A stretch of DNA of 42,758 nt from Streptomyces pseudogriseolus (GTDB lineage: Bacteria; Actinomycetota; Actinomycetes; Streptomycetales; Streptomycetaceae): the NCBI GenBank assembly GCA_002154585.1, contig MUNG01000129.1, forward strand, positions 1-42,758, read 5' to 3'. The position numbers and the translations under genes are program-made. The notes below the pieces were generated by a model that was not told the DNA's origin, made no database searches, and saw only the letters and a list, made by a program, of their open reading frames with translations. Shown one piece after another: positions 8,263 through 17,133 of the stretch (its first letter is position 1; each line of letters begins with the position of its first letter).

Positions 8263-10509
8263 GTGACCGGGACGGAATCCCCCGCCTCCGGCCCGTACGT
8301 CGCGTTCAAGCGCCATGTACGGGCCGAGGCGGTACCCGGAGAGGCCGTTTTCCTGCTGTCCGACCAGGACGTGATGACGGTACGGGGAGCCGGGGCGGAG
8401 ACCCTGGTCCACCTGCTCGACGGCAGCCGCACCCTGCCCCAGCTCCTGCGGGAGGCCGCGGCGGCGATGCCCGTCGACGTGGCGGGCCGCCTGGTGCGCC
8501 GTCTCGCCGAGGCCAACCTGGTGGGGTACCGGTCCGAGGGCCGGTGCCAGGAGGACGCCCGCGCCGAGGGACGGTCCGCCGCCGCGTACTGGGACCGCGC
8601 GGGTCTCGAGGGCGCGGCGGCCGAGCGGCGGGTACGGGACACCCCGGTGGCCCTGTACACGGTCGGCGACGTGGACGGCGAACAGGCCCGGGCCGCCTGC
8701 CGGGCGGCCGGCCTGGGCGCCGTGCCCGCCGACGCGGACGCCGCCTTCGCCCTGGTCCTCTGCGAGGACTACCTGCATCCAGGGCTCCGCCCCCTGGCCG
8801 CGCGGCTGCGCGGCCAGGGGCGGCCCTGGCTGCTGGCCCGGCCGTTCGGCGCCGAGCCGTGGACGGGGCCGGTGTTCGGGGCGGACGAGGACGGGCCCTG
8901 CTGGAGCTGTCTGGCGCACCGGCTGCGCGAGCACCGGCGGGCGGAACTCGAGGTGCAGCGGGTGCTCGGTCTGGACGGACCGGTCACCCGGCCGTCCCCG
9001 TCGCTCGCGGCGGTACGCATGCTGGGACTGCACAGCGCCGTCCTGGAGGCGTCCAAGTGGCTGGCGGGCGTGCGGTGTCCCGAGCAGCGCGCGGTGTGCA
9101 CGCTGGACAGCCTGACACTGCGCAGCACCCACCATCCGGTGCACCGGCGCCCGCAGTGCCCGGACTGCGGCGACCCCGGCATGGTGGCGGAGCGGACCCG
9201 GCGGCCCGTGGTGCCGGTCTCGCGGCCCAAGGCGTGCGGCGGCGGGAGCAACGACCGGGCCCTGTCGGCCGAGCGCATGCTCGAACGCCACCGGGACCTG
9301 GTCGGTCCGCTCACCGGCATCGTCACCGCCATCCGCCCGCTGCCCGGGATGCCCGAAGGGCTGCACGCCTACGACTCCGGGCACAACCTCGCCCTGGCGG
9401 GCCACTCCCCGTCCGGGGTGCGCCGGGTGCTGCGCTCCCGCAGCGGGGGCAAGGGGCTGACCGCGGACCAGGCGCGGGCCAGCGCGCTCTGCGAGGCGGT
9501 GGAACGTTACTGCGCCTCCCGTCAGGGGGACGAGCTGACCATCCGCGACAGCTGCGCCGGCCTCGGCGCCGCCGCCGTCCACCCGAACACCTACCAGCTC
9601 TTCCACCAACGGCAGTTCGCGGAGGCCGACCGGTGGAACGCCGTGCACGGACCCTTCCACCGGGTGGGCCGCCCCTTCGACGTCACGGCGCCCACCGACT
9701 GGACGCCCGTGTGGTCGCTCACCGGCGGCACCCACCGTCTGCTGCCCACCTCCACCCTGTACTTCGACTCCTCGCCGCAGGGCGCCGCCGACGGCCTGTG
9801 GGCCGATTCCAACGGCAACGCGGCCGGCAGCAGCCTGGAGGACGCCCTGGTGCAGGGGTTCCTGGAGCTCGTGGAACGGGACGCGGTGGCCGTGTGGTGG
9901 TACAACCGGCTGCGACTGCCCGCCCTCGACCTCGACGCCTTCGACGAGCCGTGGCTCGCCGGGCTGCGCGACGCCTTCGGGCGGGCCGGCCGTACGGTGT
10001 GGGCGCTGGACCTCACCTCCGACCTCGGGGTGCCCGTGGTGGCCGCGGTGTCGGGGCCCGCCGACGGGCCGCCCGCGGACCTGGTGTGCGGCTTCGGGGC
10101 CCACTTCGAGCCGGGGGTCGCCCTGCGCCGGGCCCTCACCGAGGCCGCCCAGATGCTGCCCTGCCCGCAGCCGGGGGCGGCCGGACCCGGCCAGCCGCAG
10201 CTGCTGCCCGACCCGGGGCAGCGGGGGCGGGGACCGGGCGACTGGCCCGCGCGCCGGCGGCGGGACGATCTCCTCGCGGACGTCGAGGACATCCGTGAAC
10301 TGGTCACCCGGCACGGCATGGACCTGCTGGTGCTGGACCAGACACGGCCCGACGTGGGGGTCCCGGTGGTGAAGGTGGTGGTCCCCGGACTACGGTCGTT
10401 CTACGCGCGGTTCGGCCCCGGACGGCTGTACGACGTACCGGTGGTTCTGGGCCATCGGGACCGCCCCGCGTCGTTCGACGAGCTGAACCCCGTTCCGCTG
10501 CCCGTCTGA
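8263..10509 (+). CDS. Fused TOMM cyclodehydratase: E1-like leader-binding domain + YcaO
   Basis: A 748-residue fusion. The N-terminal ~330 residues are the RiPP-recognition/E1-ThiF-like 'ocin' domain, with a Zn tetrad of paired cysteines (C213/C216 in CWSC; C299/C302 in CPDC). The C-terminal half is YcaO, with the ATP-binding signature Sx3Ex2ER (S407, E411, E414, R415), a second acidic motif LELVERDA, and the C-terminal PxPxP (P743-P747) found in azoline-forming YcaOs. Such enzymes use ATP to turn Cys/Ser/Thr of a leader-bound peptide into thiazoline or oxazoline rings. Size and domain order match TruD/LynD-like fusions. No azoline oxidase (SagB type), leader protease or exporter is nearby. 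Confidence 0.88.
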   Translation: MTGTESPASGPYVAFKRHVRAEAVPGEAVFLLSDQDVMTVRGAGAETLVHLLDGSRTLPQLLREAAAAMPVDVAGRLVRRLAEANLVGYRSEGRCQEDARAEGRSAAAYWDRAGLEGAAAERRVRDTPVALYTVGDVDGEQARAACRAAGLGAVPADADAAFALVLCEDYLHPGLRPLAARLRGQGRPWLLARPFGAEPWTGPVFGADEDGPCWSCLAHRLREHRRAELEVQRVLGLDGPVTRPSPSLAAVRMLGLHSAVLEASKWLAGVRCPEQRAVCTLDSLTLRSTHHPVHRRPQCPDCGDPGMVAERTRRPVVPVSRPKACGGGSNDRALSAERMLERHRDLVGPLTGIVTAIRPLPGMPEGLHAYDSGHNLALAGHSPSGVRRVLRSRSGGKGLTADQARASALCEAVERYCASRQGDELTIRDSCAGLGAAAVHPNTYQLFHQRQFAEADRWNAVHGPFHRVGRPFDVTAPTDWTPVWSLTGGTHRLLPTSTLYFDSSPQGAADGLWADSNGNAAGSSLEDALVQGFLELVERDAVAVWWYNRLRLPALDLDAFDEPWLAGLRDAFGRAGRTVWALDLTSDLGVPVVAAVSGPADGPPADLVCGFGAHFEPGVALRRALTEAAQMLPCPQPGAAGPGQPQLLPDPGQRGRGPGDWPARRRRDDLLADVEDIRELVTRHGMDLLVLDQTRPDVGVPVVKVVVPGLRSFYARFGPGRLYDVPVVLGHRDRPASFDELNPVPLPV

Positions 10510-10685
10510 AGCCGTCAGGACTAGCACAAAGCCTTCCTAACGTGCCGTCACCCCCTATAGTTCGGTCACAGATCTTCTCGAATCCCACACGCGGGTTCGG
10601 CGCGAGCGGGCCGCTCGTCCAGTACTTTTCGGACTCTCGGAGCGCCGCAGCGCATCGTCGGGGAGGATCCGGATAGGGGGAGACA

Positions 10686-11879
10686 GTGATGCGGAGCCCT
10701 GCGGCAGGGGCGAGACGGACCGGCGACCGCCCGGAGATACTCGCGCCACAACTGGCACAGGGCATCAGCATCACCGTCATCTCGGCCTTCGGGATCATCA
10801 CTCTGCTGAACGTCCAGAACGTGGTCTCCGGCGGAGTCGGTCTCGCCGTGTGCGTGGGCGCGGTCCTGACGCTCTACGCCGTCCAGTTCATGGTCACCTC
10901 GTCGAGCGCCCGGCGGTGGTCCCGCCGTCGCCGGGCGCTCGCCCTGTGCGTGCAGGCGCTGCTCACCTTTGTCCCCATGGTGTGGCTGGGGGTCGCCTGG
11001 GGAAGCATGGCCGGACCGCTCGGCGGTTCGATCCTCCTGCTGCTGCCCGCACGGCTCGCCTGGCCCTGCTACGGGGCGGTCACCGGCACGGTGCTGGTCT
11101 GGTCCGTGCTCGACGGGGTGCACACCCCGGAGGCGGGGTACTTCACCATCTCCACGGCGCTGACCGGGCTGGTCATCTACGGGCTGACCCGGCTCACCGA
11201 CCTGGTGCGCGAAGTCCACGCGGCCCGCGCCGAGATGGCCCGCATGGCGGTGACCCAGGAACGGCTGCGGTTCGCCCGGGACCTGCACGACCTGCTCGGC
11301 TACAGCCTGTCCACGATCACGCTGAAGAGCGAGCTGATCCACCGTCTCATCCCGGCCAACCCGGACCGCGCGCGTGAGGAGGTGGCCGGGGTGCTCGGCG
11401 TCTCCCGGCAGGCTCTCGCCGACGTACGCCTCGTGGCCAGCGGATACCGCGAGATGTCGCTGGAGACGGAGGCGGAGGCGGTGACCGAGGTGATGACCGC
11501 GGCGGACGTGCGCGTCGAGACGGACATCGACTGCGGACGGCTGCACCCGCTGGTGGACACCGTGCTGGCCACTGCCCTCCGGGAGGGGATCACCAATATC
11601 CTCAGGCACAGCAAGGTCCAGTCATGCGAGATCACGGCCGCCGTGGAAGGGGAGCGAGTGCGACTGACCCTGGTCAACGACGGTGTGACGCGTCAGGACA
11701 GGCCGCGCGTGGCGGACGGCTGCAGCGGCAGCGGTCTGGGCAACCTGCGCACCCGGCTCGCCGAGATCGGCGGCACGCTCACCACCGTGACGAAGGACGG
11801 CCGGTTCCGGCTCGTGGCCGAGGCGCCGGTCCGTCCCGCCGTCACGGAGGCGGGTGCGCGGAACGCGTCCGCGGCATGA
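10686..11879 (+). CDS. DesK-like sensor histidine kinase
   Basis: A 397-residue NarL-partner (HisKA_3) kinase. Residues ~25-170 hold four to five hydrophobic segments and no large extracytoplasmic domain, so it probably senses something in or at the membrane. The phospho-acceptor is H201 in FARDLHDLLGYSL. The HATPase domain has an N-box (EGITNILRHS) and a glycine box (GSGLGNLRTRL). GTG 10686 and ATG 10689 are adjacent, and AGGGGGAG just upstream serves either. It is followed by a matching response regulator 42 bp downstream. The signal is unknown. Confidence 0.92.
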   Translation: MMRSPAAGARRTGDRPEILAPQLAQGISITVISAFGIITLLNVQNVVSGGVGLAVCVGAVLTLYAVQFMVTSSSARRWSRRRRALALCVQALLTFVPMVWLGVAWGSMAGPLGGSILLLLPARLAWPCYGAVTGTVLVWSVLDGVHTPEAGYFTISTALTGLVIYGLTRLTDLVREVHAARAEMARMAVTQERLRFARDLHDLLGYSLSTITLKSELIHRLIPANPDRAREEVAGVLGVSRQALADVRLVASGYREMSLETEAEAVTEVMTAADVRVETDIDCGRLHPLVDTVLATALREGITNILRHSKVQSCEITAAVEGERVRLTLVNDGVTRQDRPRVADGCSGSGLGNLRTRLAEIGGTLTTVTKDGRFRLVAEAPVRPAVTEAGARNASAA

Positions 11880-11921
11880 CGCCGGCTCGCGGGCGTCACG
11901 GGGGAACAACAGGGGGAACGA

Positions 11922-12536
11922 ATGCTGTCGGTCAGGATCCTGCTCGCCGAAGACGTGCACATGATCCGCGGTGCCCTGGTGGCACTGCTGGAACTGGAAC
12001 CGGATCTGAACGTGGTCGCGTCGGTCGACCGGGGCGACCTCATCGTGAAGACCGCGCTCGAGGCGCGTCCCGACGTGGCCGTCATCGACATCGACCTCCC
12101 CGGCACCGACGGGCTGACCGCCGCCGCGGAGCTGCGCACCCGGCTGCCGGAGTGCCGGAGTCTGATCCTCACCAGCCTGGGGCGCCCCGGGACCCTGCGC
12201 CGGGCGATGTCGGCCCAGGTCTCCGGCTTCCTGCTCAAGGACTCGCCCCCGGACCGGCTCGCGCAGGCGGTGCGGACCGTGGCGGGGGGCGGGCGGGTGG
12301 TGGACCCCGAACTGGCACTGGCCGCCTGGGAGGCGCCGGACAATCCGCTGTCGCCCCGTGAGACCCAGGTGCTGCGCCTGGCCGCGCGGGGTGCCGACGC
12401 GGCGGAGATCGCCGAGCAGCTGTTCCTCACCCCGGGCACCGTCCGTAACTATCTGACGGCCATCGTGGACAAACTGCACGCCCGCAACCGGGTCGACGCC
12501 ATTCGCATCGCGGAGGAGGCGGGCTGGGTCCCGTGA
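11922..12536 (+). CDS. NarL/LuxR-family response regulator
   Basis: A 204-residue regulator. Its receiver domain (about 1-120) has phospho-acceptor D56 (VIDIDLPG) and the conserved Lys in LLKDSPPD. The LuxR helix-turn-helix at ~135-195 reads LSPRETQVLRLAARG and TVRNYLTAIVDKL. It forms a two-component pair with the preceding kinase. It converges on the minus-strand ACP-AT gene with only 32 bp between them. Likely targets are cluster or export genes, but no binding site can be assigned. Confidence 0.93.
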   Translation: MLSVRILLAEDVHMIRGALVALLELEPDLNVVASVDRGDLIVKTALEARPDVAVIDIDLPGTDGLTAAAELRTRLPECRSLILTSLGRPGTLRRAMSAQVSGFLLKDSPPDRLAQAVRTVAGGGRVVDPELALAAWEAPDNPLSPRETQVLRLAARGADAAEIAEQLFLTPGTVRNYLTAIVDKLHARNRVDAIRIAEEAGWVP

Positions 12537-12568
12537 CCCGCCTGACGCCTCCCCGCCGCCCGCGGTGC

Positions 12569-13819
12569 TCACTCCGGGGCGTCGGGGTCGTCGGACAGCG
12601 GGCCCGCGTCGAGGGCCGAGAGAACGCCGGCCAGGTCGACGGCGTTGGTGCGGGGAGAGCGGCAGACGGCCAGACAGGCCGGCCCCCGGGGACCGCCCAT
12701 GCGGCGGAGGAAGGGGGTGAGAACCGCCTTGGGCGCGATCTCCACCACATGGGTCGGCGACTGCTCCGTGAGCAGGGCGCGCACGGCGTCGGTGAAGCGC
12801 ACCGGGGAGGTGATCTGCCGCGCCCAGTACGCGGCGTCCAGCGGGGCGTCGTAGCGGCGGCCGTGAACCGTCGAGTAGTAGGGCAGCGCCGCCTCGCCCG
12901 CCGGCGCGCGGCGGGCCAGCTCCTCGAAGAGCGGGGCCACCGGCTCCATCAGGGGCGAGTGGAACGCGTGCCGCACCTGGAGGAACGTGCTGGCGATGCC
13001 GATGTCGGCGAGCCGGCGGCGGGCGCGCTCCAGCCCGGCGAGGTCACCGGTCAGCACGGTGGCGCGGGCCGCGTTGAGCGCGCCGATCGACACACCGGGC
13101 TCCGCCGTCGCCGCCTCGGCGGCCTCGTAGGGGTCCGCGCAGGTCGCCATCATCCCGCCGCCCGCGGGCATGCGCTGCATCAACGTGCCACGGGCGGCGA
13201 CCAGTCCGGCGGCCGCGGCCAGCGGCAGGGCGCCCGCCACGGTGGCCGCGGCGAACTCCCCGACGCCGTGCCCCGCCACGGCCACCGGCCGCACGCCCTC
13301 CTCCAGCAGCGTCGTCGCCAGCGCGTACTCCACGGCGAACAGGGCGGGCTGGGCCAGCGCCGTCTCGTGCACCTCGGGCCGTTCCTCGGTCAGCAGCTCC
13401 ACCACCGAGCGCCCCAGGTGCGGGGCCAGCGCCTCGTCGGCCTCCCCGAGATGCTGCCGGTAGGCGGTGCAGTGCCGGTACAGCCCCGCCGTCATCCGCG
13501 GGTGCTGACAGCCCTGGCCGGAGAAGACGAACGCCGTGCGGATGCCCGCCCGCCGGTCCGCGCGGCCGTCCCGGACGGCGAGGCGGCGGGCGAGGCCGCG
13601 GATCGTGGAGTACGGCCAGACCTCCACGGGGTGGTCCGGCAGCGGACCGAACGCGGTCTCCGCGTCCCCGTACAGGCCCAGCAGCGCGACGGAGTCCAGA
13701 CCGCACTCGATCAGCGGCATGTCCTCGCGCACCTCACGCCGGGCGCGTTCGGCGATCCGTTCCGTGAACCATTCGACGTACCCCCGCTCGTCCGGCAGAC
13801 CTCGCCCCGATCCGCTCAT
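12569..13819 (-). CDS. ACP-acyltransferase didomain with altered AT active site
   Basis: A 416-residue didomain. An acyl carrier domain (about 10-85) carries the phosphopantetheine Ser S43 in CGLDSVALL. A full FabD/AT fold follows (about 95-400): FSGQGCQHPRM, then HAFHSP at 283-288, the form typical of malonyl-specific ATs. The nucleophile motif GHSxGE reads GHGVGE: Gly185 (codon GGC at 13265-13267) replaces the catalytic Ser, while the partner His is kept. Classical acyl transfer should be abolished, leaving a structural or hydrolytic role or sequence error. ATG 13819 has AGGAG upstream. It lies 22 bp after the acyl-AMP ligase gene in the same operon. Confidence 0.85.
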   Translation of the reverse strand: MSGSGRGLPDERGYVEWFTERIAERARREVREDMPLIECGLDSVALLGLYGDAETAFGPLPDHPVEVWPYSTIRGLARRLAVRDGRADRRAGIRTAFVFSGQGCQHPRMTAGLYRHCTAYRQHLGEADEALAPHLGRSVVELLTEERPEVHETALAQPALFAVEYALATTLLEEGVRPVAVAGHGVGEFAAATVAGALPLAAAAGLVAARGTLMQRMPAGGGMMATCADPYEAAEAATAEPGVSIGALNAARATVLTGDLAGLERARRRLADIGIASTFLQVRHAFHSPLMEPVAPLFEELARRAPAGEAALPYYSTVHGRRYDAPLDAAYWARQITSPVRFTDAVRALLTEQSPTHVVEIAPKAVLTPFLRRMGGPRGPACLAVCRSPRTNAVDLAGVLSALDAGPLSDDPDAPE

Positions 13820-13841
13820 CCCCAGCTCCTCTCGGACACGT

Positions 13842-15605
13842 TCACCATGTGCGTGCCGCGCCGGACCGTCCGGCCGCGGCGACCAGCTCCTCGTCGAGAC
13901 GCTGGTGCAGGGGCCTGATCCCGCCGTTGAGGAAGAGCCGGCGCGTGGCCGCCCGCTCCACCTTGCCGCTGGTGGTGCGCCGTATGGTGCCCGGCCGTAC
14001 CAGCAGCACACCGTCCACGCTGATCTGGAACTCCTCGGCCAGGCACCGCTCGACGTCGACGGCCAGCCCGGCGAGGTCCACTCCGTACCGCTGATGGGTG
14101 CGCAACTCCTGCACGACGACCAGGCGTTCACGGTCCCCGGACACGGAGAACGCCGTGCCCGTGCCGAAGAGCGCGCTGATCCGCTGCACCGCGTGCTCCA
14201 GGTCCTGCGGATACAGGTTGCGGCCGGCGACCACGATCATGTCCTTCAGACGGCCGGTCACATGGAGGCGCCCGTCGAGCAGGACCCCCAGGTCGCCCGT
14301 GCGCAGGAATCCGCCCTCGCCTCCGGCGGTCACCGCGTCGAAGGTCTCGGCCGTCGCGGTCCGGTCACGCCAGTAGCCCCCCGCCACCCCGGTGCCCCGG
14401 ACCCAGATCTCGCCGATCGAACCGTCCTCCACCTCGTCGGACGAGTCCGGGTCGACGATCCTCACCTCGCCCCCCGTCGGCCGGCCGCACGCGACCAGCC
14501 GGCGTTGCGAGCCGCCCGCCCGCGGCGGGCACAGTTCGTTGCGCTCCAGTGCCTCCCCGTCGGCCGGGTGCACGACCGGCCCCGGATCGCGGACCCCGTC
14601 CGCACCTCCGCCGGAGACCAGGAGAGTGGCTTCGGCCAGTCCGTAGCAGGGCGTCAGCGCGGCCGGGTCGAAGCCGGCCGGCGCGAACCGCCGGGTGAAC
14701 TCCTCGCACGTCGCGGCGGCCACCGGCTCACCGGCGGTGACCGCCGTCCGCCAGCCGGACAGGTCCAGCCCCGCCACCTGCTCGTCGGTGACCTGCCGGG
14801 CGCACAGCCGGTAGGCGAAGTCGGGCGCGCCGCTCAGGGTGACGCCGTACCGGCCGATCGCCTCCAGCCAGCGCGCGGGCCGCTTCAGGAACGCCTCCGG
14901 GGACAGCAGGACGGACGTGCCGCCCAGCCACAGCGGCAGCAGCAACTGGCCCACCAGACCCATGTCGTGGTGGAACGGCAGCCACCCGCCGATCCGTTCG
15001 CCGGGCTCGGCGCCGAGCGCCGTCCCGATCGCCCGCAGGTTCGCGAGGAGGTTGCCGTGGGTCACCACGACCCCGCGCGGGGCGCCGGTGGACCCGGACG
15101 TGTACTGCAGGTAGGCGACCGTGTCCGAGGACTGGGGCGGCCGCCGCCACGGGCTGCGGGCCGGCACCGCGTCGGCGGCCAGGCAGGGCACGGAGCCGTA
15201 GCCGCAGGACGCCAGCAGCCGTGACACGTCCGGGGCCAGCGCGGCGTCGGTGAAGGCCGCGCAGGGTGCCGCGTCCTTGACGACGCCCCTCACCCGCGCG
15301 GCGTGGTGACGCATGCCGCCCCTGGGCGGGACCGGCACGGCGATGGCGCCGGCGTACAGGCACGCCAGGAACGAGACGGCGAACTGGCGACGCGAGGTGT
15401 GCAGCAGCAGTACCCGTTCGCCGGTGGCGCCGCGGGCCTGCAGCCAGCCCGCCAGCTCGCGGGCGGCCGCGTCCAGGGCGCCGTACGAGACCGTGTGCGG
15501 ACGGCCGCGCTCCTCGCTCTCCGGCAGCAGGAGCAGGGCCTCCCGGTGGGGAGCGCGCTCCGCTCTCTCCAGCATGAGGTCGGTGAAGGTGTGGTGGTGA
15601 GACAT
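13842..15605 (-). CDS. Fatty acyl-AMP ligase (FAAL-like adenylating enzyme)
   Basis: A 587-residue acyl-adenylating enzyme: P-loop YTSGSTGAPRGVVVTHGN, the FAAL-type motif WLPFHHDMGLVG, CYGLAEATLLVSGG, and the C-terminal hinge/Lys region TSGKVERAATR. The HHDMGL motif, the length and the insertion before the hinge fit fatty acyl-AMP ligases, which load carboxylic acids onto ACPs rather than CoA. The adjacent ACP-AT didomain offers a natural acceptor, suggesting loading of an unusual starter or side-chain acid. ATG 15605 follows AGGGGGA. The substrate cannot be deduced. Confidence 0.9.
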   Translation of the reverse strand: MSHHHTFTDLMLERAERAPHREALLLLPESEERGRPHTVSYGALDAAARELAGWLQARGATGERVLLLHTSRRQFAVSFLACLYAGAIAVPVPPRGGMRHHAARVRGVVKDAAPCAAFTDAALAPDVSRLLASCGYGSVPCLAADAVPARSPWRRPPQSSDTVAYLQYTSGSTGAPRGVVVTHGNLLANLRAIGTALGAEPGERIGGWLPFHHDMGLVGQLLLPLWLGGTSVLLSPEAFLKRPARWLEAIGRYGVTLSGAPDFAYRLCARQVTDEQVAGLDLSGWRTAVTAGEPVAAATCEEFTRRFAPAGFDPAALTPCYGLAEATLLVSGGGADGVRDPGPVVHPADGEALERNELCPPRAGGSQRRLVACGRPTGGEVRIVDPDSSDEVEDGSIGEIWVRGTGVAGGYWRDRTATAETFDAVTAGGEGGFLRTGDLGVLLDGRLHVTGRLKDMIVVAGRNLYPQDLEHAVQRISALFGTGTAFSVSGDRERLVVVQELRTHQRYGVDLAGLAVDVERCLAEEFQISVDGVLLVRPGTIRRTTSGKVERAATRRLFLNGGIRPLHQRLDEELVAAAGRSGAARTW

Positions 15606-15749
15606 AGGTGGGGTCCCCCTGGCAGATCGTCGGATGCGGGCGCCCGACCCGTGGCCCGTGCGCCCGGAACCCTGCGCTCTCGAACGTACGGCCCGACGTC
15701 TAGAGGGACGCTCGACACGGGTGCCGCCGGGCGGGGCCCACGGCACGGT

Positions 15750-15947
15750 TCAGCCCCGGGACCAGCCGACCGGGGGGCGCCGGCGGGGGCGTCCGCCGCC
15801 CCAGCCGGCCCGGCGCGGCGCCTCCTCCGGCGCCCCGTCCTGACCTGCGGCGCACCGCAACCGGGCGAGCAGCACGGCGGTTATCGCGGCGAGTTCCTCG
15901 GGAGTGGGCGTGCCGCGCACGACGGTGAGAGACAAAGGAGCGTCCAT
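15750..15947 (-). CDS. Acyl-CoA carboxylase epsilon subunit
   Basis: A 65-residue protein of the actinobacterial carboxylase epsilon type. It starts with the hallmark LTVVRGTPTPEELAAITAVL, followed by a basic, Trp/Gly/Pro-rich tail. Epsilon subunits stabilise and activate alpha-beta acyl-CoA carboxylases. They usually lie next to the beta gene, but here the beta subunit is 9 kb away (5180-6769). ATG 15945-15947 has GGGAG a few bases upstream; in-frame extension to 16007 is possible but unlike the family. It sits between the tandem ABM gene and the acyl-AMP ligase, all on the minus strand. Confidence 0.8.
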   Translation of the reverse strand: MDAPLSLTVVRGTPTPEELAAITAVLLARLRCAAGQDGAPEEAPRRAGWGGGRPRRRPPVGWSRG

Positions 15948-16037
15948 GCTCCCGACCCTGGCGCGGCGGACTCGAGGACGGCTCGGGGAGGGGTGGGGGA
16001 GCGGCACGGCGGCCGCGCCGGCCGGAGGCGACGCCCC

Positions 16038-16658
16038 TCAGGCCCCGCGCAGGGGCTCCGCGCGATGCTCCGTCAGCCGGGCCGTCGACCTGAGCGAGGA
16101 GAGGCGGTCGCGGTACCCGGGGCCGGCCAGGGCGCGGTCGTGGGCCTCGGCGGTCCCCCACCACAGCAGGCCGGTGTAACAGCGGGGGTCGACCACCGAG
16201 CGCAGCAGCTCACTGCCGCCGTAGCCCTCGGCGGTGACGCACTGGCCGGCGAGCGCGCCGAAGCTCATCTCGAACCGGTCGGGTTCCTCGTCGACCTCCG
16301 CCCGCACCAGCACCACGCGCGAGGCGTCGGCCAGCGGTACCGCGGCGGGCATGCTGCCCACGCTGACGGCCAGTTCGTGCTCGGCCGAGGCCAGCGCGGT
16401 CACCAGGGCGAGACGGTGCAGATGGCCCCTCTGGTGCGTCGACCGCAGCAGTGCGGTCATGCCACGCCACCGGTCCATGCGGACGTACCGGCCGGGCCGC
16501 TCCGGCAGGCGCAGGGTGACGCCCCCGTCACAGCCGCGCAGCCCCTCGCGATGGCGGGCGTAGGCGCGCACACCGGCCGCGAGCGCCTTGTCGGAGTCCG
16601 GCGCCGCCGTGAAGTGCTCCACGGCCGTCACCCGGTCGACCAGATCCCGGTGGGACAT
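16038..16658 (-). CDS. Tandem antibiotic biosynthesis monooxygenase (ABM) domain protein
   Basis: A 206-residue protein that reads as two ferredoxin-like ABM domains in tandem (about 10-95 and 100-195). The second contains the recognisable FGALAGQCVTAEGYGG and a WWGTAEAHDRAL segment. Cofactor-free ABM proteins oxidise anthrones and related aromatic polyketide intermediates, normally as dimers; a tandem copy is an internal dimer. It is the first gene of the minus-strand operon with epsilon, FAAL and ACP-AT. ATG 16658 follows GGGAG. The exact oxidation step is unknown, and some members are non-catalytic. Confidence 0.7.
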   Translation of the reverse strand: MSHRDLVDRVTAVEHFTAAPDSDKALAAGVRAYARHREGLRGCDGGVTLRLPERPGRYVRMDRWRGMTALLRSTHQRGHLHRLALVTALASAEHELAVSVGSMPAAVPLADASRVVLVRAEVDEEPDRFEMSFGALAGQCVTAEGYGGSELLRSVVDPRCYTGLLWWGTAEAHDRALAGPGYRDRLSSLRSTARLTEHRAEPLRGA

Positions 16659-16723
16659 CTCCCGACCCACCCCCTCCGCGCCTCGTCGCACGCATGCGCC
16701 CCCTCGTGCGTACGCGTCACCAG

Positions 16724-16756
16724 TCGACCACGTGCCGCTCGAACACCGCTCGAGCG
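16724..16756. promoter_or_regulatory. Candidate SARP-binding heptamers
   Basis: TCGAACA (16739-16745) and TCGAGCG (16750-16756) are spaced exactly 11 bp start to start, with a third related TCGACCA at 16724. SARP activators of the ActII-ORF4 type bind TCGAGxx-like direct repeats with 11-bp periodicity upstream of promoters. The site lies in the 195-bp divergent region between the tandem-ABM operon and the 74-aa gene leading the starter-unit genes. Two SARPs are encoded in the window. Confidence 0.45.
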
Positions 16757-16853
16757 GCGCTTGTGCCCCGGTCACCCCGAGCGGTTCTCGAGACGCCGCC
16801 GAGGGCCGTCGGGGACCGTTCCTGCCCCCTACAGCCGAACGAAAGGGACACAC

Positions 16854-17078
16854 ATGACGATCACCGACGACGTCGGCCGGCTCGCCGGCGGCGCACGGCG
16901 CACACTCACCCGGCTCGCGGTGGACCGCCTGGTCCGGCCGGTCTGGTACGCGCTGGTGGCCTACGGCGGCATCTGGCTGGGCGGCGTGCAGGTCGACAGC
17001 GAGGGCAGGGTCGTGCCCCTCGTACCGACCGGACACGACGACCCCGAGCCTGCCGGTCGGGGCTTGAGGGCCTCTTGA
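16854..17078 (+). CDS. Small protein of unknown function (74 aa)
   Basis: A 74-residue protein that I do not recognise. A basic N-terminal helix (about 1-30) leads into a hydrophobic stretch VWYALVAYGGIWLGG (about 30-46) that could be one membrane or interface helix; a polar Pro/Gly-rich tail follows. ATG 16854 has GAAAGGGA upstream at good spacing, and a likely SARP-controlled promoter precedes it. It is the first plus-strand gene before the dehydrogenase-like protein, 55 bp downstream. Codon use is normal for the cluster. Confidence 0.6.
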   Translation: MTITDDVGRLAGGARRTLTRLAVDRLVRPVWYALVAYGGIWLGGVQVDSEGRVVPLVPTGHDDPEPAGRGLRAS

Positions 17079-17133
17079 GTCACGCCGGTTAGGCAGGGGC
17101 GGGAGCGCGACCGAGACGAGGACGGAGACAGCC

